From NCBI GenBank assembly GCA_013400975.1, contig WBMZ01004648.1, forward strand, positions 124,001 to 188,000: DNA of 64,000 nucleotides. Direction: 5' to 3'. Each line of letters begins with the position of its first letter. The first letter of the stretch is position 1. Both the position numbers and the translations under genes were made by a program. Of the stretch, positions 1 to 12,950 are shown one piece after another. Under the pieces are notes generated by a model. That model was given only the letters and a program-made list of their open reading frames with translations. It was not told the origin of the DNA and made no database searches. Origin of the DNA: Atrichornis clamosus. Taxonomy: Eukaryota > Chordata > Aves > Passeriformes > Menuridae.

Positions 1-733
1 TACTTAATCTAGGTCTTGGAGGTGGAGAAACTGGAGGTGAAGAACTGACTGGATGTGAAAAACATATTAAAAAAAAACACAAAACCCAACAAAAATAAAC
101 AGAAGATAGCAAAAAACAAAGTGTGAAATCTAGATGTAAAAGGAGTACACAGAACCTATTTTCAAAATTAGTGGCACTGTATCTGTTTTTTTTTCTTAAG
201 AGGAATAATTTAATTTTTCTTTTTCTCAAAGAAAAAATTAGAAGAATGAAAATATGGAAGAAGATTATAGGTATTTTAATAGTTTCTTGGCAACATATTT
301 CCAAACCTCCCTGGAGCTCTGTACCTACTTTTCTTATCATTTTAGTTTCAATTTGGACTGGTGAAATGTGAAAAATTTCTTTTGTCTCTTTTGAAGTAAT
401 TGAGTTGCCTTGGAAAACAATTTCATTTTTTTCAGAGTCCTTCAGACTCCAGAAAAAGCAAGGGCTCCAGGAGATGGTGTTTCTCTCTTCTCCACTAGCT
501 GATAGCTGTCTGGAGAAATGACGTGAACATGTTAGAAAGCCACCTCATAAAACTGATATCCACTTTAGAAGACAAACCCTTCCCTAGATGCATAAAGGAT
601 TACGCAAAGGAGTGGTTTCTGTGGGGAATGGGGCATGTCTCTCCACTAGGTGGCACTGATGAAATGCATGAAGATTCACAGTTTGGCAGTTTTGGTATTC
701 AGTTTTATTTTAATTTATTTTTAAAGAATTCTT
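1..733. other. Unique AT-rich sequence, no gene recognised
   Basis: This stretch holds short chance open frames but no exon, RNA gene or repeat that I recognise. The open frames at 123-371 and 523-735 have no recognisable domain and composition like their surroundings. Confidence 0.5.
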
Positions 734-811
734 AAAAAAAAACCCCGCCATAATTTTTTTCCTGCTTGAAAACAAAACTTTGTTTTCAAGAACAAAGGTG
801 GGGTTTTTTTC
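734..811. repeat. Imperfect inverted repeat with a perfect 12-bp core
   Basis: The bases CTTGAAAACAAA (765-776) and TTTGTTTTCAAG (779-790) are perfect reverse complements separated by only AC. Outside this core the arms pair again: an A-run followed by CCCCGCC on the left (about 734-749) faces GGTGGGG followed by a T-run on the right (about 797-811), with one G/A difference and an unequal spacer of about 15 versus 6 bases. RNA from either strand could fold into a long hairpin. I do not recognise the termini of any DNA transposon, and no flanking target duplication was identified. It could be a degraded MITE-like element, a hairpin RNA precursor or a chance palindrome. Confidence 0.7.
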
Positions 812-3800
812 AGATGTCACAGATAAAAAGATATATACATCTATGCAGAGGTTACTTTGAGATGTGCATCCATCTACAGGGCAAAATATGCTAAATGAGG
901 AAAAAAATAATGGGACCTCTATTAAATTCTAAATTTGAGATTTGTTTAGGCACATCCTTTTAAATAATTATTTATTTAAGTCTTGTTGACCCCCACTATC
1001 TTCAGTGAGTTTGCAACTTTAGTGGACAGAGGAGGACAGAACTAAGGGGTGAAATTTCCTGTGTTGTAGATGAGAAATTGAAGAAAGACACACATCTGAG
1101 TGTGCTTCCACCAGCGAATCCAGGCCTTCTGACCTCCACTGACAATTCTCAATTGGTTATCTCCTTTGTATAACTGTGGACTTTCATTCACTATGAATCA
1201 ATAATTGAAACATTTGTGATCTGCTCTTCTCTCTGCATGCAAAATAAATAGTGGCAACAGAAAAATCTTACTATATTTTGGGTTTAGAGACAGCTCACTT
1301 TGCTTTACTAAAGCAGGAACAAGCTCTTGTGTATCATAGCACTAGGCTTCTGTGATATGTCCCTGACCCTAATGAAGTACTGGGTGTCAATACCCTGTAC
1401 TATAGTATTGCTCAGAAAAACTTTGTTTCTGAATGTAAATGATTAACAAATGTTTCAACACTGATTAAGATGACAAGAACTATAGACATTAAAAATAACA
1501 CAAACTGAGATATAAATTTTCTCATTTTCTTTTCAGTGAAGTCTTGTGCTTGTGAATACTGATCACTTGCTAGACCTGACCTAAGAGATGCTCACTGGAG
1601 TATCTGAGCAGTACTTAATCACTTACTAAAACAAAAGTTCAGAAAAGTTGTTGTGGTTTATTTGGAGATATCTTACACTTTACTGAAGTCTCCAGGGCTT
1701 GCTGACATTCCTGACTCTTTGTGAATGAGGCTTTTTTTTTAATTTTCCCTTCATTTGTTTAGCTCTTTACCTAATTGATTTTCTGTGCTAATACACTGAA
1801 GGTCTGAAGAAGGCAGAACCTCAGGTGTGACAGATGAAATAAGGTGCTTTTAGTCATTGCTTTTATCTTCCATGTCTAATGTGTTGGTTACATCTGTGCA
1901 GTTTAACAGCAAAATCAATACATCATTTGCCGCCGGTATCTGAAAGAATTTGGGAGGCTGTTGGTACTTTAACTATTAGGTATCCCCTGGAAAGCCTTCC
2001 TTACCCTGTTCCCCCCGACCCTGTCTTGTTCCTCCTGAAGTCAAATGTTGCACAAAAAAAAGATCCCTTTCTATCTCCTGGGTGTTTGTGTATGCATTTA
2101 TATTTATTAAACATTCACCTTACTGCCAGTTACCTGCACTACCTTCTTGCAATTGCATCTAATAGTTGATTTATAAACTTTGCATTTACCTCTAATACAA
2201 ATGTTATTCAGGACATATTTACTCCTAATGTTTTGAGAATATAATTCCTGAACACGAGAAATAATAAGGACAAGTAGGGAAATCATTTGCATGACAATGA
2301 GTAAACAGAACTCCTGGGTCTGCATGCAGTCCTGGTTTGCTGATGCAGCCACAGAGGTAGTGCTATTTGTCCCCATTATTTGAGTAAGCACATTTTAACC
2401 TCAAAAAATGAAAGAAAATGACAAGGAAACTGCCAAAGAAAGGGCAAAATGGTGTTTTTAAAATAATCTGTAGACTCACAAATCAGTTCAATTCCTTTTC
2501 ATATTGTGTATGTTGACGTATTTTCTTCTCATTTTCTGATTGTGCTTAATTTAGGTGAACTTAGTCCCTGCCACATCAGTACAGTGTCATTTACGTCTTG
2601 TTTTCCTCTGACTTCTGTTGTTATTTCTGTGATCTTTCACACTGTGACACTTATTGCCATTTGCTAAGGAAACCCTCAAACACAAAAATTGCCCTCTAAA
2701 TAGCATGATTACCTTATTATTGATTTATTTCATAGTTTGCTGTAAGTGTTTGCAGTGTTGAACTCTGGGAGGTCTGTGACAAACAAATAACAATTTCCTG
2801 CCCAGAAAGGATGTACAGAACAGCACAGTCTTGCAAAGAGCTCAGTCATTCCTGTGAAGTACTGTGTAACTTTACCTGACCTGATATTTGGCCCTGCCTA
2901 CTTTGGTCACACCCTGAACCCTGACTGATCCTACTATGAAGAACTAATTCTGTGAATCTATTTTGAAAAGTTTCTAAGAACTTACCTAAATAAAATAATC
3001 ATCTGAGAAGGACTCATCAACTCAATATTAAAAGATAATAAACTGTTATTATTATTACAATTAGAATTATTATTATTATGACCAAATTATTATACATTAC
3101 AAAACCAGCAGCCTGAATATTCATCCCAGTAATGAAACAGATGCAACAAGTCTCAGGTTCAGGATAGCGTGAATTTTCTCTCCTTTTTTTCCTTTACATG
3201 TACTTTCTAGACATGTTCTAAACTGGCATAACCCAGTATTAAAAGTAACAGTCCGAATAGTGCATCCAGCATAGCTGAATCCAATGAAATGATATTTATT
3301 CCTGCTGTTTAGATATCATTAACAATATACTTCGCAATCTCCAACTGTCCATGAAGATAGCACACTCGTAATTAAGAGATTTTTTCAAACGTAGGAGAAA
3401 TATTTTAAGAGACTTTTGTTACTGCACATATGATCAATTTAGAAAACTCATGTTTCATAGTAAATCAAATTGTTGAAATTTTGTAAGTGTTAAACCTTTC
3501 CATGAATAAGACCACCACTTTCCCTCTCCCCTGACTTCTCACTGTTCCTTATTAATTCTGACTTTTACTAAATGCAGGTTATATTCACACCAATTTTCAC
3601 CAAAACAAGTTTTTATCTTCACTGTAGCTGTTTCCTGATATATTTCTAAGGCCAAAAGATATTGTCACGTTCAGGTTGACTGTCCATACAACGCAATTCA
3701 TGTAATATTACCAATTGGTTTGGAACCAAGTTCCTGACTTCGTGCTGTCTCAGAATATAACTCTCTTAAAGGCACTCTGTCCAGTAAAATGATTAGCACA

Positions 3801-6713
3801 TTGGACAGTCTCAACCTCCAGAAATTGTGCCAACTCTTAATTGCCCTCAGAGTTTAAAATGTGAATTTGGATGGCATTAGCTTCCAGTCGTTAAAGTTTA
3901 TTTGACTTTGTTTGCTTCTTTAAATACCATCCTTATCTAATTCATATGCCTCCTGGAAGTGCTCAGGGGTACTGATCAACCCTTTTCCTCTTTTGGATAA
4001 AAAGTAGACTCCAGGCTACAGAATAATTTTATAAAAACTTAGAATTTTTTTCAAGCTATTATCATGCTTTTCAACTTGTAGGAAACAGATCTGGGTATGG
4101 TGTCCAATTAATAGTCTCGTCTGTTAATAATCTCGTTAAAACTGAAAATATCACATTTTATTTTGATTTGCCTCACTCCTATACTTACTACATCAGAGTG
4201 GGAAATCATATGCATTTTGATGTTCACCATTATACCGAACCCCTTACTAAAATCACTGTTTTCAGGAATAATCCTAAAAAAATCTATGAAAATATATGTT
4301 AGTCTAAATATAGTGAACATACTTTGATTTTTGGTCCATGAGTTTGGGATTGTCTTTGTTAAGCGCAGTACTGACAACTGCAGTGCTAGACATCTTTACA
4401 AATGTATTTTTTAATACCTTCGTAGAATTTAGGAGTTTTATTTGGTTTCATTTTCTGAACCTGATATGAAACTTCTTGAATCTAAGATGCCCCTAAAAAG
4501 GTCCATCACATCCTTTTCAGTTTTTGGCAAAAATTAGAGTTCATTATAGCCCATCTTAGAGTCAGGGCATTATATGGCACATTAATGATGATTTTCTGTT
4601 GTAACATTACGTCACATTTTTCAGTCTTTCCTGCCCAACTAGAGACCTTTGCCATATGGATATTTTGGATGCTTTTGCACCAAGGTAGTTTTTCCCTCTC
4701 AGAGTACATTATTCCACTATTAGTGACCCTGTGCTTCCTGAGAGGAGGAAAGTTGCTGACAATGATGTAGAGGGCATGCGCTTGGTACCTTGAAGCCACA
4801 CACAAAGGAAAAAAACCCAATCTTTCACTTCAGAGAGTAGGCTTAGATTGTACAGGTACTAATCTTACTGCACAGGACTACATAGTAAATAAGACATACC
4901 TTTTGAGATTACTGTACTATAAAGTAATATATTCACGTAATTCTTCAAAAAATGTGAGCTTGTTATTCATAGATATAGAAGGCTCTAATACAAAGTTAAG
5001 CCTCAGGTACTTACATTGCAATTGTCTTTTCATCTGATATATACCAAAATAATACTTTTCAAATGCTAAGATGAACTCTAGAGCATATTTAAAGCAGTAT
5101 AACATCCCTCTTCAGCTGGCCACTGACAGGGTGCAGCCAAGGCCTTCTGTGGGGCCACTAGCCACAGCACATCCCACTGCCCCAGCCAGCCCTGGGTGCT
5201 CCCTGTGGAGCACAGCATCTGCCCTACAAACAAATTCCACACAAACCTGTTGCAGCTGCTGCCATGCATCTAACGGGGGATCATACTTTCCATGCTTGGA
5301 TGCCAGAACACAGACTCTGCTAGTACTTGGCCCTGGTTTGTAAACACAAAATAAATGAAAGTGCCATGTTTATTCACAGGTGTCTTTACTGGTTTACAGT
5401 AGGTGTGGAGAGGAAAGAAGTAAGTCAGATTTTTTTGGCTGTAGCTGCTAAGAAAAAAAAACCCCATCTATTTTGAAGAAAAAGTACATTAAAAAGAGGG
5501 GAAAAATTGGTCCTCTGTATGAACATGTCTCATTTTCAATTACCATCAATGAAAAATAATGAAGAAGAACTTTAGGTTTGGTCAACACAGGCACAGATGA
5601 AATGGAAGATGTTGCCTTTGAAATTTGATTTAGATAAAGTGGTGTTTTCCTCCTTTTTATTTGTTTATGAGACATCCTAAGCAAGGATATTATTCTGTGC
5701 ATTCCATGGCTTGAAGCCAGGCTTGAGGTAATTTACTGTTGGTCTTGTTTTGAAAGTGGTTTTTAAAAAGGATAAAACAGAGAAACATATTAAAATATAT
5801 GACATACCCACCCCTCCCCTTATACTTCACCTCAAGTTCTGCAGTCAATCAGATGCAGAGAGTAAAGACCAATTTTTCTGTTCAAAAGCTGAGAGCATCC
5901 TCTGGGATAAAGAAGGTGTATATTCTTAGAAGTCTGTGATATCATACCTCATGAAGAAGGCTTCACAAAGAGTGACCCTGGCGTTCTGGGTTTTTTAAAT
6001 GAGGATGAAAACCAGAAATATTTTGCTTAAAACCTGTTTCGTGGTCATACATTTTTGTAACTGTTTTTTATGTTTATTAGGGGTTCGCAATCGGACCTTT
6101 TATTTATAACTAATAAATATCTCTTGGACAAGGAAAGCCATTGCAACCAGCTGGAGTTATGTGACTCCTTCTGCCAAGGTTGGCAGAACTCCCTGACATA
6201 CCGTAGAGTTTAGCAACTCTGGGCCAGATGCTTCTTTTTGCTGCATAAATATGGAGGTGGTGTGAAAGGGTAGTGGAAAAGACAAGTGCAAAACTCAGTC
6301 TCCCAAATGAGAAAGAAGGGTGGATCTTTCAAAAAACACTTGTCACTGATCCAGAGAGCTCCATCATGCAAACACAAAGAAGTGATTAATCCTCAGAAAT
6401 GATAAGGAAAATGGTTGGTAGATGCACGATTCATTCAGGCAGTAGCTACTCTACAAAAGAGGTTGTACGTTCCACAGCTCAGTGGAACACTATAGTGCCC
6501 TTTGCAAGTTCTATTCTTCTCTTTTTCAGGGTTACTGTGTTTTATTCTATGACTTTCATCCAAGTTATGTTAACAGTGTTAAAAGCCAAGACTAGCATCC
6601 CTCCGTTTTTCTGGGAAAGCTCAGAAGCACACACTGAATGCCTGCTTGCTTTCCTTCTGTAGCGTGAGTATTGCATTCTAGCTTTGCTATGGCCCAAATA
6701 GAGATGAGAAGGT
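812..6713. other. Unique AT-rich sequence, no gene recognised
   Basis: I see no coding exon or recognisable transposon. A short TTA-rich microsatellite lies at 3046-3079. A locally GC-richer patch at about 5115-5340 carries overlapping open frames on both strands (5071-5343 plus, 5078-5269 minus), but neither resembles a known protein. The patch could be a decayed repeat or an unannotated exon; the sequence alone does not decide. Confidence 0.5.
3046..3079. repeat. (TTA)n microsatellite, interrupted
   Basis: Two runs of ATT/TTA trinucleotides are separated by a short spacer reading ACAATTAGA. This is simple-sequence DNA. Confidence 0.85.
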
Positions 6714-6715
6714 GA

Positions 6716-6750
<35 letters not shown>

Positions 6751-6775
6751 GGGAGGGAGGAAGAAAGAGAGAGAA
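6714..6775. repeat. (GA)n microsatellite
   Basis: A nearly pure GA dinucleotide run grades into GGGA and GAAA units on the right. One strand is all purine, so the minus-strand open frame crossing it (6687-6905) is a serine/leucine-rich low-complexity artefact. Such runs are length-variable between individuals. Confidence 0.95.
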
Positions 6776-8676
6776 ATAATAGTTTAGTCCACGTTGTGCT
6801 TTTTGGGTGCTCTTCTGAGAGATAGAAATCTAAATTCTTATCTTTGGTTTCAAGCCAGTGGAGGAAAAATTGATAAAGAGAGTAGTCAAGCCATGGTTGT
6901 TGCAATATGTAACTTGCAATTATTTACATCTTTTTATCATATCAGGTCTTTACTGACAGTAATGCAATCAGGGTCTTTATCTTTAGCACTTTTTTTCTTT
7001 GGCTGTAATAACATTACAGGACTCAAGGGAAACAAAGGAAAAAAACCCACACTATAGTATACAAATGTCCAAGAAGAAATCAAAGTGTTTATCCGCTTGG
7101 ACCCAAAATCAGAAATATTCTCCAGCTAGGCATACATTTCCTCCTAGTATCTGACTAATATTTAGCACAGATAAGCCATAAATATCTCTTGTCTATTTTT
7201 CCCACAAAAATGAAAACAGGTGATTTAAACTGACATGTCAAATGTGAGTATGCCTTACTGTTTGAAAATATTTCATATTTTCAAGAATTTAAAATTAATT
7301 TAACCTGTCATTCTGTACTTCTTTCTTTTTATTGTCTGAAAACACAGCCATTGGTCCTTTAATCACTTCAAAAATTTTTTATTCCAAACATGTATTCTCA
7401 AAGTAAATAAGCAAGAACTTTTGGCCAAAAGACTTTTAGTCTTGAGACACCCTCCAGTGATTTAATTTGTCTTTCTTTGAAAACACATGCCAGATTCCAA
7501 ACCCCATGGAGACAATTGCTTCCTTACCATCCTCTACAGTTCACAGCAGTCAGAGGAGAAAAAAAAAAGAGAAATAAACAAAAAGATGAACGTGTACTCT
7601 TTTTTTTTGCTAATCAGAAAATATTCAAGACTTAGTAACTTCTTGAAAGCTTGAGTGCTTTTCACTTTTCAGCTAAATTCAAGAATAAGTAGTTTGGAAA
7701 CTTTGTTCAAAATGAGATTTCTACTACTATTCCTCCCGTTATTAAAAATGCCCTTTCCCACGTGTGTTTTTATTATTTGTTCAGACTATTATTTGTTCTG
7801 TAAAACAGAAATTCATGTCCTTGTGCTCCAGTTTTGATGTCAACCATAAGCAAAGTTGCCTGTTCAACCCTGATCAAAGCTAAGATCTGCTGCACATCCT
7901 TTAGCCTATGTTTTTGACAGGGATTTTGTTTCTACAGCTGAGCAAATGGCAGAATCATCCTTTTACTTTCTTTGCCCATCAGCTCTCCACACTGTGATTT
8001 CATAAGAATGTTTTGTTCAGTCATGTTGTTGCTATCTCTGTGTCTCACTTGTTTTCACTCTGTGTGAGCATTCAGGTGCTCAATCTTCATTAGTGCAAAT
8101 AATCAGGCAAAGGACATGTTAATCTCCAGTTTGTCAAAAGCAATTTTCAAACTGTCTGTTTAACTGTAATACTGAGCTCATGCTTCTTTGGTTAATTAGA
8201 TGTGTAAACAGAGGTAAGGAAAAATATATAGCAGAAGACTAGCAACGTAACTGTGGGCAAACTGAGAACAGTGAATATTTATTCAGCACATTTTTACATA
8301 CTTCATTATTTCTAAAATTTAAAAAAAAAAGTTTATTCCAACTATTTTTCGTGTTGATATACTTATTTTCTCTATAAAGGAAAAAGTACTACATGAGTAA
8401 AACTGTCCTCAAAATAGAAATATCTATTTGAATTATTAAATTTTCCTTCTTGGATAAGAGTAACTCTTTTTTTCCCAGCCTTATACCCTATGTTTCTCTA
8501 ACGAATGCTAAAGTCACTGGATTCCAGAAGTACAATGTTTCGTTTTCTTTAGTTTGAAGATGTTTAAGTGAAACTGCATTTAAAAATGTGAAGAGCGAGT
8601 GTGTTATTTCAGCTTGCAGAAAGCTCCTTGCAGTCCAATGGTTGTCTACTGTCCAAAGCAGGAACAAGGATATGAT
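6776..8676. other. Unique AT-rich sequence, no gene recognised
   Basis: No exon, RNA gene or known repeat is visible. Several homopolymer runs of T and A occur (for example near 7561 and 7600). Confidence 0.5.
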
Positions 8677-8764
8677 GAAAAGTAAAAAGAAGAAAAAGAA
8701 GCAGATGATGCCAAAAAGAAAAAAAGAAAAGAAATAAAAAAGAAAAAAAGAAAAAAGAAAAAAA
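8677..8764. repeat. A/G-rich polypurine low-complexity tract
   Basis: The plus strand is almost entirely A with scattered G, interrupted by a short GCAGATGATGCC segment near 8701. This is typical AG-rich low-complexity DNA. Confidence 0.9.
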
Positions 8765-8831
8765 TTATGAAGGAAAGAAGCAAACTAATGTTCCTCAATA
8801 AAAAGAAAATCTGTGGGTTTCATCTGTGCAG

Positions 8832-8903
8832 AACACTCCCTTAAGGAAAAATTCACTCCCTGTCCTTAACACTCCCTTAAGGCAAAATTCAGTTCCTGAG
8901 GTC
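8832..8903. repeat. 36-bp direct tandem duplication, two copies
   Basis: The unit beginning AACACTCCCTTAAGG starts at 8832 and again at 8868. The first 26 or so bases of each unit agree except for single substitutions (GAAAAATTCA versus GCAAAATTCA), and similarity then decays. A weaker echo (CTCTCTTAAG) follows at about 8910, so a third, more diverged unit is possible. Confidence 0.8.
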
Positions 8904-10869
8904 TAAGTCTCTCTTAAGTAATTGATGGGTGTCCTGTATCTGTACTCCCATAATAAAAGCCAGTCATTTAACTATTTCAAAACAATGTTTACCTGAAGTA
9001 TCCCAGAAACTTAAAACTAATTTCCCTATTTGAAACAGAATAATGATAATTTATTTCAGTGGGGCAAAGTTTTTATTCTTTTTTTTAATAACTTCTTCAT
9101 GCTTATTTATGTGAAAGTTTCCATCAACAGAGAACTAAATTTCAGTCCATATTTCCCATTGGGGTTGAAACAGGCTGCAGAGTAAGGTTTGTCATAATAT
9201 ATTAGGGGTACTTCAAATTTTATAATAATACAATATAAATTAAATAGTAGATGTGAAAGCAGAGAGTAATTGTGTTTGTGAAGCAATATTTCACAGTGAT
9301 TTTTCATTTATTAATTTGTTTTATTGATTTAATAAATCGATATTAAGTCTGTATATGAAAGAACAAAAGAAAAGGAAATAGACTAAATTGATATTCACAA
9401 GCATGAAATTAAAATGAAGTTTAGGGTTTATCAAGAAGTGATAATGTGTTTGAACAAACTGAAAATGGAATAGTTATCAGAAGAAACTGTCATATATCTT
9501 ACAATTAAAATTTTGAATGATTAATATTTTTATACTGTTCTATAAAGGCTCTAAAGTCAGAAATCAATAGAACATCAATGGATGATTATAATTTTAGATA
9601 ATAATTGCTGTGATACTTTAGGAAGAATATAAAATTTTGGCTATGGTTGACAGTCAAGTATGAGGAAGAAATTTGTATCAGCCAGTGATGACAACATTCT
9701 GAATTATGTTATGATATATAGAACATGATATAATTGAAATAAATTTAAAAGATCATGGATATTACTGCAATTGAATTTTACCTTTCCCTTTATTTCACTC
9801 TATCTCAACATATTACTTAGTTTCATAATTCTAAGTTTAACTATGATCTCAATAAATATCTTAATTAAAGTTTCAGTTATTCTAAATATCTTTCTGGAAA
9901 ATTAACAAGTGTAATATATTTAGTAAAAATAAAGGTGGAAGAAAATCCACATTTTGGTCCACTTTTAAATAAAAAAAGATGTAAGCACTTTGAAGCCTTT
10001 TTTTTTTGCTTTTCTCCCTTCTTTTTACATGTCCTTCCTCTTTTTTTTTTGTTTCCAGTGGTGAGAAGTTAAATAAAGAAACAAAAAGAGAGAGAGTAGG
10101 AATTAATTCTACTAATTTTTTAAAAGAGATAATTTTGAATTTTTTTTTCCAGTTTTTGAATTTTAAAGTACCTTTTTCAAGCTCTTCTCAAGACCTATAT
10201 TTTAAATATTTTTTGTATTTTTGTTTAAATATTTATTGTATACGTATTCAAAGATGAATTGAAATTGATAATTAATACTTCAGACATATTCATTTTCAGA
10301 CTCAATATATGTCTTTACACAAGTTGATTTTGATACTTAGTTTTTCTCTATTTCCTCCTGAAAATTATAATTTTTTTCTATTTTTAAACATAGGAACCCA
10401 TGCTTATAGAGTCAAACTATGTTTCTTGTTGACCATTTTCACTTTTTTTACTAACATATATGCTTTAATATTCTTCATCAGCTTTTATTCATTCTTTTTC
10501 TTCTTTTTCCTCCTATGGCAGTTTTCCCTTGTACTACTTCTTTTATTTTTCTTTTTTACTCTTTCATCCTTCCTTTCACCCTTGCTTTATTGTATCTTCC
10601 TTCATCAATCATGAATCTTGTTCTCTCTCTCTTTTTAAAAAAAATTATTTTAAAATTTTTTTCCTTTCTAATGGCTTTCCTGTCCTGTTTCATTAACTTT
10701 AACAATTAGTTTTTCTCCTATATTATATCCCCTGAATCACTCCATGCTTTGTTCTCATCCATTGTAACCAAAAAGGGACCACTTCACAACCAAGCAAATC
10801 CCAATTACTCACCAGACTGAGGCATTAGGAGATAAAGGATTTTTTCCTTTCTTAGCTGGGACATTTCCC
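8904..10869. other. AT-rich sequence with T-rich tracts, no gene recognised
   Basis: This segment is unusually T-rich on the plus strand between about 10,000 and 10,700, where the open frames (10006-10257, 10309-10614) are phenylalanine/leucine runs produced by poly-pyrimidine DNA. I see no transposon or RNA gene. Confidence 0.5.
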
Positions 10870-12950
10870 CAGATCTCAGCACAACTGAAATAGGATGGGA
10901 TCTCTTCTGATCACCTAGTCCAATCGCCTGGTCTAAGTTGGATCTGCTATCCAATGTCCTTCTGGTACTGGGATCCCAGCACTCCAGATATGTCTCATTA
11001 GGACCAAGCAGAGAGGAAGGAGCACCTCCCTTGACCTGATGGCAATGATCTTTCTAGCGCAGCCAAGGAAGTTCTCGGGCTTTTTTTGCTGTGAGCGTGG
11101 CCTGCTTGGGTCATGATCAGCTTGTTGCCAAGCAGGACCCCCAGGTCTTCCTTTGCCAAGCTGTCTTCTGGCCAGTCAGCAACCAGCATGTACTGATCCA
11201 TGGGTTTGTTCCTCCCCAGCTGCAGAGATTTGCTTTTCTCCTTGTTAAAACTCACAGGGTTACTCTTTGCCCCATTCTTCAGTCCATCAATTACCTGAGG
11301 GAAAACTTCTGTCGTATCAACCACTCCTCTCAATCTTATATCATCTGCAGACTTATTGAGGGTGCACTCTTTCCATGCCTAATGTCATTTACGAATATGT
11401 TAAACAGTGCTGATCCCAGCATTAACCCCTGGGGCAGACATACTGCTGGTCACTGGCCCCCAGCTGGACTTTGTGCCACTGGTCACAACTGCTCGAGCCC
11501 ACCAGTAGAGAAGGTTTTTAATTTACCTTATTCCTTTTATCTATTCAGTACCTCATAAGCCTATATCTCTAAGGATGTTTTAGAAGAAAATCCAAAAACT
11601 TGTCAAAAGTCAAGATTGACCATATCTGCTGCTCTCCCCTCACCCACCAAGGCTGTCTTTTCAATGTAGGAGTCTACCAGTTTAGCTAAGCATGAGTTCT
11701 GCTCCGCAGACTGACTACTCTCAATAACCTTCCTGTTCTGTACAGATTTGAAAATAATTTCCAGGACTACCTGTTGCTCTATCACTGTCTCAGAGAACAA
11801 GGCGAAGATGATCAGAATAAAGTTTTCTGAATCTTCCTTGCCCTTCTTGAAGATAAGAGTGATATCTGCTTTCTTCCAGGGTCAGGAATCTCCCCCAGTC
11901 ATGATAACATTTCAAGGATAATTAATAGTGTCCTCAAAATAACATTTTCCATCTACCTCAGCGCTTGTGGGCGTAACCTATCAAGCCCCATGACTTTAGT
12001 GCACCGACTTTGTTTAAATATACCCAACCTGAAACATTTACATCAAAGATAAATATTCCTTGCTCCAGACTGGTCCCAGGGCCTGAGACTCCTGAAGGTA
12101 AAACCTACCAATAAAAACTGAGGTGAAAAAATCATTGAGAAACTCAGGCTTTTCATGTCCTTTTCAGTAGTCCCCCTGTTCCATTCCATAATAAACCCAG
12201 ATTTTCTCTAACCTTCCTTTTGTTGCTGATGTAATTGTAGCAGTCCATCTTGTCTTTCATATACTTTGAGAGATTCATCTTTAGTCTGAACTTGCCTTCT
12301 AATCCTATCTCTGCATGATCAAATTTAAATGTCTCTCCAAGTTGATCAGACAACACCTTTTTATTCCTTCTGTGTCACCCTTTCGTCCTTCCCTCTCTTG
12401 CACACTTCCTTTCCAGTCCAGATCAACTTGATTGTTCAGGCAGGTCTCCTGACAGCGTTTTTGCTTGACTTGTGTATTGGGGTGGACTGTTCTTGAGTTT
12501 GGAGGACTTGAACCACCCATAGGTTTACCGCTCCTTGGATATCTCTTCTCACCAATACTATCTCTAATGGGATTCTTCCAAGCAGAGCCCTTAAGAGGTC
12601 AGACTGCCCTCCTGAAATCCAAGGTGGGGATCCCTCCTCTCAGTGTCTTGAGCTCCACCATCTCACAGTTACTGCATTTAAGGCTTTTATGCCTCAATCA
12701 GTCCTTCCCTGTTTGTAAGTGTGAACTACAGCAGAACATGTCCTTTCTCGGGACCTTGGTTCACCTATATCAGGAAGTCATCTGTGTGCTCCAGAAACCT
12801 TCTGGATTGCTGCTGTGCTGTACCTCCTGCAGATACTGGGGTAGCTGAATTTCACCATGAGGACCAAAGCCTGCAGCCATGCAGACACAGTTGCAAAGGC
12901 ATAGAAAAAGTCTTCTGTCAGAAAATATTACAAAAATCCCAAAATTAATC
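10870..12950 (-). mobile_element. CR1 LINE, long ORF2 fragment, inactive
   Basis: This is a degraded CR1 non-LTR retrotransposon read on the minus strand. From its 5' side (right) the conceptual translation gives the end of the endonuclease domain, ALVLM-VKFS-YPSIC at about 12,817-12,876 (family LMGDFNYP-IC), then SRRFLE at about 12,785-12,810, TLDFRRA near 12,600-12,625, YISNKRKVRENLG near 12,180-12,250, a KSWGLIGYAHKR segment near 11,960-12,010 (family KSMGPDGMHPR), GEGRAADMVNLDF near 11,605, and SADDIRLRGVVDT near 11,310-11,350, matching the FADDTKLGGV catalytic block of the RT. Finally SFNKEKSKSLQLGRNKP and LAKEDLGVLL fall at 11,140-11,270. Several stops and frame changes separate these blocks. 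The first residue of the FADD box is altered and the endonuclease DFN asparagine is lost, so the copy is dead. The left end at about 10,870-10,930 resembles CR1 3' UTR, but a terminal octamer repeat is not clear. Confidence 0.92.

Noticed and set aside
10309..10614. 101-codon open frame resembling a multi-pass membrane protein
   Set aside because: It is the translation of T-rich low-complexity DNA, giving uninterrupted F/L runs without real transmembrane spacing.
11091..11558. 155-codon plus-strand open frame
   Set aside because: It lies antisense to the CR1 RT region, whose minus-strand translation matches family motifs.
12465..12848. 127-codon plus-strand open frame
   Set aside because: It lies antisense to the CR1 endonuclease-RT linker, and minus-strand blocks such as SRRFLE and TLDFRRA explain this sequence.
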